Assembly (NCBI GenBank): GCA_003138365.1
Contig: PLFY01000115.1
Span: 17,848 to 77,854 of the forward strand
DNA length: 60,007 nt
Direction of reading: 5' to 3'
From: Acidobacteriaceae bacterium
GTDB lineage: Bacteria; Acidobacteriota; Terriglobia; Terriglobales; Acidobacteriaceae
In this document: in pieces, positions 16,671 through 25,833 of the stretch
How positions within the stretch are numbered: position 1 is the stretch's first letter
Layout: every line of letters starts with the position of its first letter
Made by a program: the position numbers and the translations under genes
Notes under the pieces: generated by a model
The model's database searches: none
What the model saw: the letters and a program-made list of their open reading frames with translations, nothing else
Told to the model about the DNA's origin: nothing

Positions 16671-18014
16671 CTAAAAACGTTGCCAGAGCTTGGTTGCAGA
16701 AACTCTGGCCTTGGCCATGATCTCATCTTCGTCGATGCCGGGAAGTTTTCTATCCAGCATGACAATTCGTCCGCCGACGATGGTTGTCTGGACAGCTCGC
16801 CCGGAGACGCCGAACAGAATGTGGCCGTTGATATTGGAGGCGGTGAGAGGCGTTGGCGGATCATAGTCCACCACGATGATGTCGGCAAATGCGCCGGGAA
16901 TGAGTTGGCCGATGGTGCGGGTGAAACACGCGCTGGCAATGGCTGCGTTTTGGCCAAACAGCATTGCGGGAGGCTCGGCCCAGGCGGCGCCCGGCTGGCC
17001 TGACTGATGTTTGTGGATCAGATTGGCTACCTTGAGCGATTCGAACATATCGCAGGTATAGCCATCGCTCCCCAGGCCGACCCTGACGCCGCGGCTGACC
17101 ATCTTGAGCACTGGAGCACAGCCAACTGCATTCCCCATGTTGGATTCAGGGTTGTGGATCACGTTTGATTTACTGCTTTGCAATAGATCGATCTCGCGAT
17201 CGTCGACATGGACACAGTGGGCGGCGATGGTCCTCGGGCCAAGAATGCCGAGGTCATGCAGCCGCTCGACCACGCGCTTGCCGTGCTCGCGTTGGCACTG
17301 GATCACATCCGATTCCGCTTCCGCGACATGGACGTGGAAGCCCGCGTCGAGTTCCGCGGCGAGTCGAGTGCAGCGGGCTAAAGTATGGTCGCTCAAGGTA
17401 AAGGAAGCATGAAGCCCAAAGAGCCCGCGCAGCAAGTCGTCCGGGGACCGCTTGCAACTCTCAAGGAATTCACGATTCTCCTCAATGCTTTGGTCCGCAA
17501 CCTCAGTACCGTCGCGATCCGTAACTTCATAGCAGAGGCAACTGCGCAGGCCAGTGCGGTGCGCGGCCTCTGCGATACGGAACAGGCTGCCGGCGATGGC
17601 GCCGGGGCTGGAATGATGATCGAAGATTGTGGTCGTGCCGTTCTTGATGCAATCGATCATCGCGACCAAGGCGCTCAGATACACATCTTCCAGGGTAAGA
17701 ACTTTATCCAGCCGCCACCAAAGGCGTTCCAGTATTTCGACAAAGTTACCTGGCGCATCGTCTTTCAGGGCCATTCCACGGGCAAATGTGCTGTACAGAT
17801 GCATGTGGGTGTTGATCAGGCCGGGCATAATCAGCCGTCCTCGGGCATCGAGGAACTGTGCGGCAGGGTAGCTTTCCCGCAAGGCGGCAGTCGTGCCGAT
17901 CGCAGCGATCAGGCCATCGCGAATGGCGACGCAACCGTTGTCAACAAGCGGCAGTCGATGATCGTGCGTGATCAGTTGCCCATTGCCGACCAACAGGATG
18001 GAAGAAGCTTGCAT
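16671..18014 (-). CDS. ssnA: SsnA-like amidohydrolase (chlorohydrolase family)
   Basis: A 447-residue metal-dependent hydrolase. MPGLINTHMHLYST carries the first HxH metal motif and FHVHVAEAESD the next His ligands. AHCVHVD and GLGSDGYTCDM supply the remaining His/Asp, and the C-terminus has PGAFADIIVVDYDPPTPL. Length and motifs (ARGMALKDDAPGNFVEILERLWW, GTTTIFDHHSSPGAI) match the putative aminohydrolase SsnA. In Escherichia coli ssnA sits with ygfK, ygeY and xdhD. Here it diverges from a preA-like, ygeY and xanthine-dehydrogenase-like operon, which supports the call. It probably hydrolyses a purine-derived ring or amidine. A CRP-type palindrome lies 36 bp upstream. Confidence 0.87.
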   Translation of the reverse strand: MQASSILLVGNGQLITHDHRLPLVDNGCVAIRDGLIAAIGTTAALRESYPAAQFLDARGRLIMPGLINTHMHLYSTFARGMALKDDAPGNFVEILERLWWRLDKVLTLEDVYLSALVAMIDCIKNGTTTIFDHHSSPGAIAGSLFRIAEAAHRTGLRSCLCYEVTDRDGTEVADQSIEENREFLESCKRSPDDLLRGLFGLHASFTLSDHTLARCTRLAAELDAGFHVHVAEAESDVIQCQREHGKRVVERLHDLGILGPRTIAAHCVHVDDREIDLLQSSKSNVIHNPESNMGNAVGCAPVLKMVSRGVRVGLGSDGYTCDMFESLKVANLIHKHQSGQPGAAWAEPPAMLFGQNAAIASACFTRTIGQLIPGAFADIIVVDYDPPTPLTASNINGHILFGVSGRAVQTTIVGGRIVMLDRKLPGIDEDEIMAKARVSATKLWQRF

Positions 18015-18049
18015 TGTGGAGGAATTCTAGCCAAAAGGCCAGCGTTTCA

Positions 18050-18067
18050 ATGTGATGTGTATCACAT
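18050..18067. promoter_or_regulatory. CRP/FNR-family operator
   Basis: ATGTGA-TGTGTA-TCACAT is a perfect inverted repeat matching the CRP consensus TGTGA-N6-TCACA. It lies in the 224-bp divergent region, 36 bp before ssnA and 171 bp before the preA-like gene. The matching regulator is not in the window. Confidence 0.65.
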
Positions 18068-18238
18068 CGGGGGTAATCGAAGGCCGACGACAATCGATCT
18101 ACGGCTTTTCTGGATCTCCGGCAATCCCCAACGGACGGTGACCCCGCCAGAATAGAAACCAGCGATATCGCGCAGGTGAGCACCGGTTCGCAACCTATTG
18201 CTCGATCTTCCCGTGGAATGTCTCTGGAACGGAGTGAA

Positions 18239-19324
18239 ATGGCGAAACTGAGTGTAAGAATTTGCGGAATCGAATTCTCGAACCCGATCCTGCCGGCCGC
18301 CGGGCCTCCTTCGAAGGATGGAGCCATTTTGCAGGCTGCCGCGAAAGGGGGAGCCGGAGGGTTGGTCACCAAGACAATCTCAGTGAAACCGGCGGAGGTG
18401 CCGCGGCCTTGCATGGCGGAGATCCGGGGCGGATTTCTGAATACGGAACTCTGGTCCGAGCTACCCAAAGAGCAATGGATCGAGACGGAATACAAGTTGG
18501 CCAGGTCCGCCGGACTTCCGGTGATCGTGGGGCTGGGATATACGGCCGATCAGATTCGGGAGCTAGCTCCATTGGTCAAGCCTTACGCGGATGCTCTTGA
18601 GCTTTCAACGCACTATGTCGGCAACGATATTTCTCCCATCATCAATGCGCTCAGGGCAGCAAAGGATGCGGTGGATGTGCCTGTGTTCATGAAGCTGAGC
18701 CCGCACCCCAACATCCAGCAGATTGCAGTTGCGCTGGAAGATGCGGGCGCCGATGGGCTGGTGATGATCAACTCCTTCGGCCCCTGCCTGAGCATCGATC
18801 TGGAGACGGGACTGCCGCTGATGGGGAGCAAGGACGGCTTTGGGTGGTTGTCCGGCGCGGCGATCAAGCCGCTGGCTCTGCGCTGTGTATATGAAGCTGC
18901 GCGCGTGGTGCGGATTCCCATCTTCGGTGTTGGCGGTGTCTCGAACGGCCGTGATGCGGCAGAAATGTTCATGGCGGGCGCGTCGGCGGTGCAGGTCTGC
19001 ACGGAGGCGATTCTGCGCGGTCCCACCGTTTACGGGAAGATTGCCAAGGAACTCAATGCCTTCCTCGACGGGCACGGATACTCATCGGTGGAGGAGATCA
19101 AGGGCCTGACCATTCGCAAGATGGCGGAGCGAGGCGCACCCAAAGCCGAGGGCTCTCCAAGTGTGGACATGGAGCGGTGTTCTCTTTGTGGTCAATGTGA
19201 AATCAGTTGCCCGTACGGCGCTATCTCACAGGACGAAGAGTTGCATATCGACCAGGAAAAGTGCTTTATGTGCGGGCTGTGCGTAAGCCGCTGCAAGCGG
19301 CGCGCTCTAAGTATTGCGCAGTAG
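18239..19324 (+). CDS. PreA-like flavin/iron-sulfur oxidoreductase
   Basis: A 361-residue protein with a dihydroorotate-dehydrogenase-type FMN barrel (about 1-300). The C-terminal ferredoxin domain binds two [4Fe-4S] clusters, with motifs CSLCGQCEISCPYGA and CFMCGLCVSRCKR. The overall form is that of the PreA half of dihydropyrimidine dehydrogenase. However, the usual SCPH-containing active loop is replaced by ELSTHYVGNDISP and the downstream catalytic-Cys loop is missing. Pyrimidine reduction is therefore doubtful. The start at 18239 has GGAG 4 nt upstream. It is first of a six-gene, same-strand run and may pass electrons to or from the molybdoenzyme or another partner. Confidence 0.8.
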   Translation: MAKLSVRICGIEFSNPILPAAGPPSKDGAILQAAAKGGAGGLVTKTISVKPAEVPRPCMAEIRGGFLNTELWSELPKEQWIETEYKLARSAGLPVIVGLGYTADQIRELAPLVKPYADALELSTHYVGNDISPIINALRAAKDAVDVPVFMKLSPHPNIQQIAVALEDAGADGLVMINSFGPCLSIDLETGLPLMGSKDGFGWLSGAAIKPLALRCVYEAARVVRIPIFGVGGVSNGRDAAEMFMAGASAVQVCTEAILRGPTVYGKIAKELNAFLDGHGYSSVEEIKGLTIRKMAERGAPKAEGSPSVDMERCSLCGQCEISCPYGAISQDEELHIDQEKCFMCGLCVSRCKRRALSIAQ

Positions 19325-19353
19325 GTTGGTGCGGCGCGGCGGAGTAAGAAACG

Positions 19354-20613
19354 ATGAGCTATTTCACCGGGCTTCGATGCGTTCATTGTGGACGCACCTA
19401 CAACACGAATGAAGTGGAGTATTTTTGCTCGGCATGCGGCTACCATGACGGCATTCTCGACGTTGTGTACGACTACGAAGCGATCAAGAGGGAAGTGAAC
19501 CCTCTTGCCCTGGCTCAGAATGCTGATTACTCGATGTGGCGTTACCTGCCTTTGCTGCCGGTGGCCGATGCAAGTTTGCTTCCGCATTTGCAGGTGGGTT
19601 GGACGCCGCTTTATGACGCTCCGCGGCTAGCGGACGAATTAGGCGTGGCGCGGTGCTGGGTAAAGGACGAGGGCCGCAACCCTACCGCATCGTTCAAAGA
19701 CCGCGCCAGTGCGATGGGCGTTGTGAAGGCACTGGAAAAGAAAGCGAGCAAGATCACGTGCGCCTCGACCGGCAACGCTGCCTCTTCGCTGGCGGGATTC
19801 GCGGCCGCGGCGCAGATTCCGGCGGCAATCTTTGTCCCGGCGAACGCGCCGGCAGCGAAGGTGGCCCAGTTGCTGGTGTTCGGCGCGCAGGTGTTTGCCG
19901 TTCAGGGAACCTACGATCAAGCGTGGGAGCTTTGCATGCAGGCCAGCGCCGAGTTTGGCTGGTATAACCGCAACTGCGCCGTCAATCCCTACCTGATCGA
20001 GGGCAAGAAGACCGTGTCACTGGAACTTGGGGAGCAGTTCATGCGGCTCACGCCGGGGAGTTTTCCTGACTGGGTCGTGGTGAGCGTCGGCGATGGCTGC
20101 ACGATCGGCGGAGTATGGAAGGGGCTGCGGGAGATGCATATCCTCGGCTTTATTCCCAGGCTGCCCCGCATCCTTGGCGTCCAGGCAGATGGATGCAGAC
20201 CGTTTCTCACAGCATGGCGGGATCACAGCACATTGGTTCCATGCGAGGCTCATACCCTGGCCGACTCGATTGCGGTTGGTCATCCGCGCAACTTCAGCAA
20301 GGGCATGAGCGCGGTGACTGAGTCGGGCGGTGCATTCGTGTCCGTTTCCGACGAAGAGATTCTTCAGTCCATCCCCATGCTGGCTCGAAAGGCGGGGGTA
20401 TTTGGCGAGCCGGCAGGAGTGGCCGGCGCGGCAGGAGTCAAACGGGCAGTGGAGTTGGGCGTGATCGGTGGTTCAGAAAGCGTTGCAATCATCATGACCG
20501 GGAACGGACTGAAAGACATTCAAAGCGCAATGCGCGCGGTGGGCCGAACGATTCAAGTGCGCCCCGACATAAGAGAAGTTCGCGAGGCGGTAGCAGTTGA
20601 ACTGACTGCCTGA
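19354..20613 (+). CDS. Threonine synthase-like PLP enzyme with zinc ribbon
   Basis: A 419-residue protein. A Cys4 zinc-ribbon-like segment is seen at the N-terminus (C9, C12, C25, C28). The fold-type II PLP motif is DEGRNPTASFKDRAS, with Lys115 as the likely Schiff-base lysine. STGNAASSLAGFAAAA is the phosphate/substrate loop and MTGNGLKD lies near the C-terminus. This is the pattern of threonine synthase (ThrC). Position inside a catabolic operon, 29 bp after the preA-like gene, suggests a beta-elimination or replacement on another amino acid rather than threonine synthesis. That inference rests on context only. Confidence 0.78.
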   Translation: MSYFTGLRCVHCGRTYNTNEVEYFCSACGYHDGILDVVYDYEAIKREVNPLALAQNADYSMWRYLPLLPVADASLLPHLQVGWTPLYDAPRLADELGVARCWVKDEGRNPTASFKDRASAMGVVKALEKKASKITCASTGNAASSLAGFAAAAQIPAAIFVPANAPAAKVAQLLVFGAQVFAVQGTYDQAWELCMQASAEFGWYNRNCAVNPYLIEGKKTVSLELGEQFMRLTPGSFPDWVVVSVGDGCTIGGVWKGLREMHILGFIPRLPRILGVQADGCRPFLTAWRDHSTLVPCEAHTLADSIAVGHPRNFSKGMSAVTESGGAFVSVSDEEILQSIPMLARKAGVFGEPAGVAGAAGVKRAVELGVIGGSESVAIIMTGNGLKDIQSAMRAVGRTIQVRPDIREVREAVAVELTA

Positions 20614-20658
20614 TGAAGTAGATCGCTTGAGAGCGATGAAAGTGAGAAAAAGTTCACA

Positions 20659-22014
20659 ATGACAAAGATTCCTTTCGGCCCTACTTACGATGAGATGCTC
20701 GATCCAGGTCTTCTCGGCAAGGATGTTCGCGACAAGGCCTTGACCGCTCTGAAGCAGAATGAGCTGGATCCCATCAACCTGTTCAACATTACCTGGAAGG
20801 ACGCGTCCAACCGGGTGCGCAAAGTTGTGTTGCCGCGCGCGCTGACGGGCATCGATGCGAACATCGTGGTGATGCTGGGTTGCGGATTTCCGTCGGGATC
20901 GCACAAGGTGGGCCCAGCTTATAGCACGTTGATCGAAGGGATTGTGGACGGCGAAATCGTGCCCGGCAAACACACCATCCTTGGCCCCTCGACGGGAAAT
21001 TTTGGGATTGGGACGGCCTACGTTTCGAAACTGCTCGGATTCCGCGCCATCGTCATCATGCCAGACAGCATGAGCAAGGAACGCTATGAGCGCATCAAGA
21101 GATATGGCGGGGAACTGGAACTGACGCCCGGCTCCGAATCGGATGTGATTCTGACCTTGGAGAAGACCAGGGAGCTGATGAAGGACCCAAACAATAAGGC
21201 CCTGGCTCAATTCGAACTGTTTCCCAACTATCGCTTCCATCGTCATGTTACCGGAAACAGCGCCATCGAAGCGGTGAAGGGTGTGGGCAACGGCCGTATC
21301 GCAGGCTTTACTTCAGCGCCGGGTTCCGCGGGAACGCTGGCGGCAGGCGACCAGATCAAGGCGATCTTCCCCGAAGCGAAGATTGCCGCGCTGGAGCCGT
21401 ATGAATGTTCGACCCTGGCCAACGGAGGACGCGGGCAGCATCGCATTGAAGGAATCGGCGACAAGATGTGCACGCTGATTCACAATGTGCTACAGACCGA
21501 TTTTGTCATTCTCATCAAAGATGAAGAGACGGTGCAGGGCGTGAAGATTTTTCACGACGGAGTGGATTCGCTGGTAAAGGTGGGCGTGGATCGGGACTTT
21601 GCCTTAAGTCTGCGCGATTCCTTTGGACCGTCCGGCATTTGCAATGTGTTGGGCGCCATCAAGCTGGCCAAGCATCTGCGGCTCGGGCCGGAAGACAATG
21701 TGGTGACCGTGGCGACTGACGGCTTCGATCGCTATAACTCCGTTCTGGAAGAGTTGAATGCCCGTTATCTCGAACTGGCCCCGCAAGTGTTGGATCGATG
21801 GACGCAGGATATCTTTCTTTGCGCTGCCGATGAACATGTATTCGACTTCCGCAAACCCGCAGTGAAGGAGCGGCTCTTTGCGCAAAAGGAAAGTGACTGG
21901 CTGAAGTTCGGCTACTCCAAGGCTTTCCTTGATTCCATGCGCAGCCAGGCGTTCTGGGATGCGCAGTATGCAAAGGTTGGCGAATATAACCGCAGAATCC
22001 TCGCCGCACGGTGA
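20659..22014 (+). CDS. PLP-dependent enzyme, cysteine synthase/diaminopropionate lyase-like
   Basis: A 451-residue fold-type II PLP protein. GCGFPSGSHKVGPAYSTL contains the likely PLP lysine, Lys83. GPSTGNFGIGTAYVSKLLGF is the substrate loop, followed by MPDSMSKERYERIKRYGGEL as in cysteine synthase-like enzymes. SAPGSAGTLAAGDQIKAIFP is the phosphate-binding Gly-rich loop. It lies 45 bp after another PLP enzyme and 23 bp before the xanthine-dehydrogenase homologue. In the related E. coli cluster the PLP gene is ygeX (diaminopropionate ammonia-lyase). This could be a functional counterpart, but it is not closely similar by eye. Confidence 0.7.
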   Translation: MTKIPFGPTYDEMLDPGLLGKDVRDKALTALKQNELDPINLFNITWKDASNRVRKVVLPRALTGIDANIVVMLGCGFPSGSHKVGPAYSTLIEGIVDGEIVPGKHTILGPSTGNFGIGTAYVSKLLGFRAIVIMPDSMSKERYERIKRYGGELELTPGSESDVILTLEKTRELMKDPNNKALAQFELFPNYRFHRHVTGNSAIEAVKGVGNGRIAGFTSAPGSAGTLAAGDQIKAIFPEAKIAALEPYECSTLANGGRGQHRIEGIGDKMCTLIHNVLQTDFVILIKDEETVQGVKIFHDGVDSLVKVGVDRDFALSLRDSFGPSGICNVLGAIKLAKHLRLGPEDNVVTVATDGFDRYNSVLEELNARYLELAPQVLDRWTQDIFLCAADEHVFDFRKPAVKERLFAQKESDWLKFGYSKAFLDSMRSQAFWDAQYAKVGEYNRRILAAR

Positions 22015-22037
22015 TTCGCTTTGGAGGAGCAACGGCC

Positions 22038-24590
22038 ATGTTCCAGTTCACGCTGAACCAGGATGATGTTACTGTGGCGGCGGATAAGAATCTGCTCGAG
22101 TATCTGCGTGAAGACGCACGCCTGACGTCGGTGAAGGATGGTTGTGCCGAAGGAGTCTGTGGCTCCTGCTCAGTGTTGGTGAACGGGAAGGCGTGGCGGG
22201 CCTGCACATTAACCGTAGCCAAAGTGCAAGGGAAAGCGGTCACAACCATCGAAGGCCTCTCGGCTCGCGAGAGGGAGGTTTATTCCTGGGCCTTCGGCGA
22301 AGTGGGAGCAGTGCAGTGCGGCTTCTGCATGCCGGGCGTGGTGATGAGCGCAAAATCATTGCTTGACCAGAACTCCGATCCCACTCCCGCTGAAGTCAAG
22401 AGCGCCATCCGGTATAACCTGTGCCGTTGTACAGGCTACCTGAAGATTGAGCGGGCAATCCAAATGGCCGCGGCGGCATTGCGCGATGGAGAGGCTCTTC
22501 ACACGAACGGCGGTACAGCAAGAGTGGGTGAGCGGACGGTTCGCATGGATTCCACTGAGAAACTGCTGGGAACCGGCGAGTTCGTTGACGATATGCAGGT
22601 TCCGGGCATGTTGCACGGCGCGGTGCTGCGAACGAAATATCCCCGTGCGATGGTGAAGAAAATCGACATCTCCGCGGCACGGGCATTGCCGGGTGTTGAG
22701 GTTGTACTTACCGCAAAGGATGTGCCAGGCGAACGGTTGCTGGGGCATATCGTTCATGATTGGCCGGTGATGATTGCCGAAGGCGAAGAGACTCGCTATG
22801 TGGGCGACGCTCTGGTTGTGCTGGCTGCTACTTCGAAAGAAGCGGCTCGACAGGCTCTGGAGTTGATTCGCGTGGAGTATGAAGAGCTTCCGCCGCTGTT
22901 GTCTCCGGAGGCGGCCATGGCCGAGGGTGCGCCGCGTCTCCATCCCAAAGGGAATCTGCTTTCAGAAACTTCAGTCAAGCGCGGCAATGTGGATCAGGCG
23001 ATCGCGGATGCAAAGTATGTGGTTACGCAGCGATACTCGACACCGCGTCAGGAACACGCTTTTCTTGAACCGGAGAGCGCACTGGCAGTTCCTTCGCAGG
23101 ATGGCCCACTCACGGTGTATACCGCGGGCCAGGGCGTTTACGACGACCACCAAGGCATTGTAGAGATGCTTGGCGTGGCGAATGAAAAAGTTCGCGTGAT
23201 CAGCAAGTTGGTTGGTGGAGGATTCGGAGGGAAGGAGGATCTCTCCGTGCAGCACCACGCAGCTTTGCTGGCATGGCATAGCGGGCGGCCCGTGAAGCTG
23301 ACGTTTACCCGCAAGGAAAGTTTTCTTGTCCATCCCAAGCGCCACCCCATGGACATGGAGTACACCACAGCGTGCGATGAGAGTGGAAAGATTACGGCGG
23401 TGAAAGCTCGCATCGTGGCCGACACGGGCGCGTACGCCTCTCTGGGTGGTCCTGTTTTGCAGCGGGCCTGTACGCACGGCGCCGGGCCCTACCAGATCGA
23501 CAACGTCGATATCGAGGGGCGCGCGGTCTACACCAACAATATTCCTTCCGGCGCGTTCCGAGGCTTTGGAGTGACGCAGACCTGCTTCGCCATGGAAAGC
23601 AACCTGAACCTGCTTGCGGCGAAGGCCGGAATTTCTCCCTGGGAGATTCGTTATCGCAATGCAATCGAACCTGGCGGTGTGCTTTCCAACGGACAGATTG
23701 CCGATGATGGAACTGCATTGAAGGAGACGCTGCTTGCGGTGAAGGAAGTTTTCGACGCTCATCCCAACGCGGGCATTGCGTGCTCATTCAAGAACAGCGG
23801 GAAAGGCGTCGGCGTGCCCGATGTGGGACGGGTGAAACTGAAGGTGGAGAACGGCGGCGTGATCATCTGTACCAGCGCGGCCTGCATGGGGCAGGGATTG
23901 GGGACTGTGTTGCAGCAGATCGTGGCTGAATCGACCGGGCTGCCAAAGGCCGCCATCGGCATTCATGCGCCGGACACCATGGTGACTCCCAACAGCGGCA
24001 CCAGCACGGCATCGCGGCAGACCCTCATCACCGGCGAGGCAGCGCGCAGAGCGGGAGATGCGCTCAAGGAAGAATTGACCAACCATTCACTGGCCGAGCT
24101 GGAAGGCAACGAGTACTACCGCGAGTACGATTGCGTGACAGACTCAATGACCTCAGACAAACCGAACCGTGTGAGCCACGTTGCTTATGGTTACGCCACG
24201 CAGGTCGTCATTCTAGGCGACGATGGGAGAGTTAGGAAGGTCGTCGCCGCGCATGACGTGGGCAAGGCTATCAATCCGAATGGCATCGAGGGCCAGATTG
24301 AAGGCGGCGTGGTGATGGGATTGGGATATGCGCTCAGCGAAGAGTTTAAAGTTCGCGATGGCGCGCCGGCAGTCACGCTGGGCACTCTTGGACTGCTGCG
24401 TTCCACGCAAGTGCCAGAGATTGAGTGCCACATTATTGAGAAGAACTCCGCAACGCTGGCCTATGGAGCAAAGGGAATAGGAGAGATTGTGATGGTCACA
24501 ACGGCGCCCGCGGTGGCGGGCGCATATTTCCAGCGGGACGGAAAGCTGCGCAACAGTCTTCCTCTCAAGGACACTCCTTACGGCCGTTGA
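22038..24590 (+). CDS. Selenium-type xanthine dehydrogenase homologue (molybdopterin, [2Fe-2S])
   Basis: An 850-residue molybdo-iron-sulfur hydroxylase in one chain. Residues 1-75 are a plant-type [2Fe-2S] domain (C36, C41, C44, C56). Residues 80-145 bind the second [2Fe-2S] cluster (C94, C97, C129, C131). From about 165 onward lies the molybdopterin domain, with LVGGGFGGKED, SGAFRGFGVTQ and the terminal KGIGE that carries the catalytic Glu. Length and fusion match the family called selenium-dependent xanthine dehydrogenase. No FAD domain or adjacent FAD subunit is seen, so the electron acceptor is unknown. The start at 22038 has GGAGGAG upstream. Predicted to hydroxylate a purine or similar N-heterocycle. 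Confidence 0.88.
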   Translation: MFQFTLNQDDVTVAADKNLLEYLREDARLTSVKDGCAEGVCGSCSVLVNGKAWRACTLTVAKVQGKAVTTIEGLSAREREVYSWAFGEVGAVQCGFCMPGVVMSAKSLLDQNSDPTPAEVKSAIRYNLCRCTGYLKIERAIQMAAAALRDGEALHTNGGTARVGERTVRMDSTEKLLGTGEFVDDMQVPGMLHGAVLRTKYPRAMVKKIDISAARALPGVEVVLTAKDVPGERLLGHIVHDWPVMIAEGEETRYVGDALVVLAATSKEAARQALELIRVEYEELPPLLSPEAAMAEGAPRLHPKGNLLSETSVKRGNVDQAIADAKYVVTQRYSTPRQEHAFLEPESALAVPSQDGPLTVYTAGQGVYDDHQGIVEMLGVANEKVRVISKLVGGGFGGKEDLSVQHHAALLAWHSGRPVKLTFTRKESFLVHPKRHPMDMEYTTACDESGKITAVKARIVADTGAYASLGGPVLQRACTHGAGPYQIDNVDIEGRAVYTNNIPSGAFRGFGVTQTCFAMESNLNLLAAKAGISPWEIRYRNAIEPGGVLSNGQIADDGTALKETLLAVKEVFDAHPNAGIACSFKNSGKGVGVPDVGRVKLKVENGGVIICTSAACMGQGLGTVLQQIVAESTGLPKAAIGIHAPDTMVTPNSGTSTASRQTLITGEAARRAGDALKEELTNHSLAELEGNEYYREYDCVTDSMTSDKPNRVSHVAYGYATQVVILGDDGRVRKVVAAHDVGKAINPNGIEGQIEGGVVMGLGYALSEEFKVRDGAPAVTLGTLGLLRSTQVPEIECHIIEKNSATLAYGAKGIGEIVMVTTAPAVAGAYFQRDGKLRNSLPLKDTPYGR

Positions 24591-24638
24591 AAGCGCCGGC
24601 AGGGGACTATCGCAAGAACAGATCGGAGTCACGAAATC

Positions 24639-25829
24639 ATGCTGACAGCGGAACGAAAACAACTGGTGATTGCCTTGTGCCAGGAGCTCATTCAAAGGCA
24701 AAGCTATTCGGGAGATGAAAATGGCGTCGTTGAGCGCATGAAGCAGGCGTTCGAGGCGTTGACATTCGACGAGGTTTTTGTTGATGGCTACGGAAGTATT
24801 CTGGGGCGCATCAAAGGCAATCGCTCTGGTAAGGCGCTGCTGCTCGATGGACATATTGACATTGTTCCGGTTCCGGATGAATCCAAGTGGACGCACAAAC
24901 CCTTTGGCGGCGAAGTGGTAGATGGAAAGATTTACGGTCGCGGCGCCTCAGACATGAAGGGCGCGGTCAGCGCCATGATCGCCGCCGCTGCTTTCTTTGC
25001 GGCGGACACACGAAGGGATTTTGCCGGAGAGATTTACGTTTCCGGAGTTGTTTTCGAGGAGTGCTTCGAAGGAGTTGCCGCCAGGAAAATCAGCGAACGC
25101 GTGAAGCCCGACTACGTTGTGATTGGAGAGTCTTCCGAACTGAATTTGAAACGCGGGCAGCGCGGCCGGGCGGAGATTGTGGTGGAGACCTTCGGCAAAC
25201 CGGCGCACTCTGCCAATCCACGGGCGGGTGTGAATGCGGTATATAAGATGGCTGAACTGATCGGCGAAATCGGCAAGCTCAAAGCGCCCGTGCATGAGAT
25301 TCTCGGTGAGGGAATTCTGGAACTCACCGACATCAAATCTTCGCCTTATCCGGGCGCATCCGTCGTGCCGGACTACTGCCGCGCAACCTATGACCGCCGG
25401 TTGCTTGTGGGTGAAACCAAAGCGTCGGTCTTGCTGCCGTTGCTCGAACTGATTGGCGAAATGAAGCGGAAGGATGCGCAGTTCGAGGCCAATGCGCATT
25501 TTGCCAGCGACGTGCAGAAGTGCTACACGGGCGAGGAGATTCGCGGAGAGCGATTCTTTCCTGGCTGGGTCATGGATCAGGATGATGAGTTTGTGCAAGT
25601 GGCACTGGCGGGATTGCGCAGTGCGGGGTTGGATGCGGAGATTGCGCAATACTCTTTTTGCACGAACGGCAGCCACTATGCGGGCGAAGCCGGAATCAAG
25701 ACCATCGGCTTTGGGCCCTCCAGAGAAAACCTTGCGCACACCATCGACGAATACATCGAGATCGATCAATTGTTGAAAGCCGTTGACGGCTACTACGGAA
25801 TCCTGGCGGCGGTGTTTCAGAAAGGTTGA
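24639..25829 (+). CDS. ygeY: YgeY-type M20 family hydrolase
   Basis: A 396-residue metallo-hydrolase. Motifs are LLLDGHIDIVPV (metal His and Asp), GRGASDMKGAVSAM (bridging Asp), EECFEGVA (general-base and metal Glu), GESSELNL, and a dimerisation segment starting GRAEIVVETFGKPAHSANP. Length and motifs fit the M20-peptidase-like YgeY family, which sits with ssnA and xdh genes in selenium/purine clusters. It probably cleaves an amide of a small ring-opened intermediate. It lies 48 bp after xdh, and the next gene starts 4 bp after its stop. Confidence 0.87.
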   Translation: MLTAERKQLVIALCQELIQRQSYSGDENGVVERMKQAFEALTFDEVFVDGYGSILGRIKGNRSGKALLLDGHIDIVPVPDESKWTHKPFGGEVVDGKIYGRGASDMKGAVSAMIAAAAFFAADTRRDFAGEIYVSGVVFEECFEGVAARKISERVKPDYVVIGESSELNLKRGQRGRAEIVVETFGKPAHSANPRAGVNAVYKMAELIGEIGKLKAPVHEILGEGILELTDIKSSPYPGASVVPDYCRATYDRRLLVGETKASVLLPLLELIGEMKRKDAQFEANAHFASDVQKCYTGEEIRGERFFPGWVMDQDDEFVQVALAGLRSAGLDAEIAQYSFCTNGSHYAGEAGIKTIGFGPSRENLAHTIDEYIEIDQLLKAVDGYYGILAAVFQKG

Positions 25830-25833
25830 GGGC

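Noticed and set aside
22038-24590. Selenocysteine in the selenium-type xanthine dehydrogenase homologue
   Set aside because: No in-frame TGA is present and the family is thought to use a labile selenium rather than selenocysteine. The selenium label is by family only.
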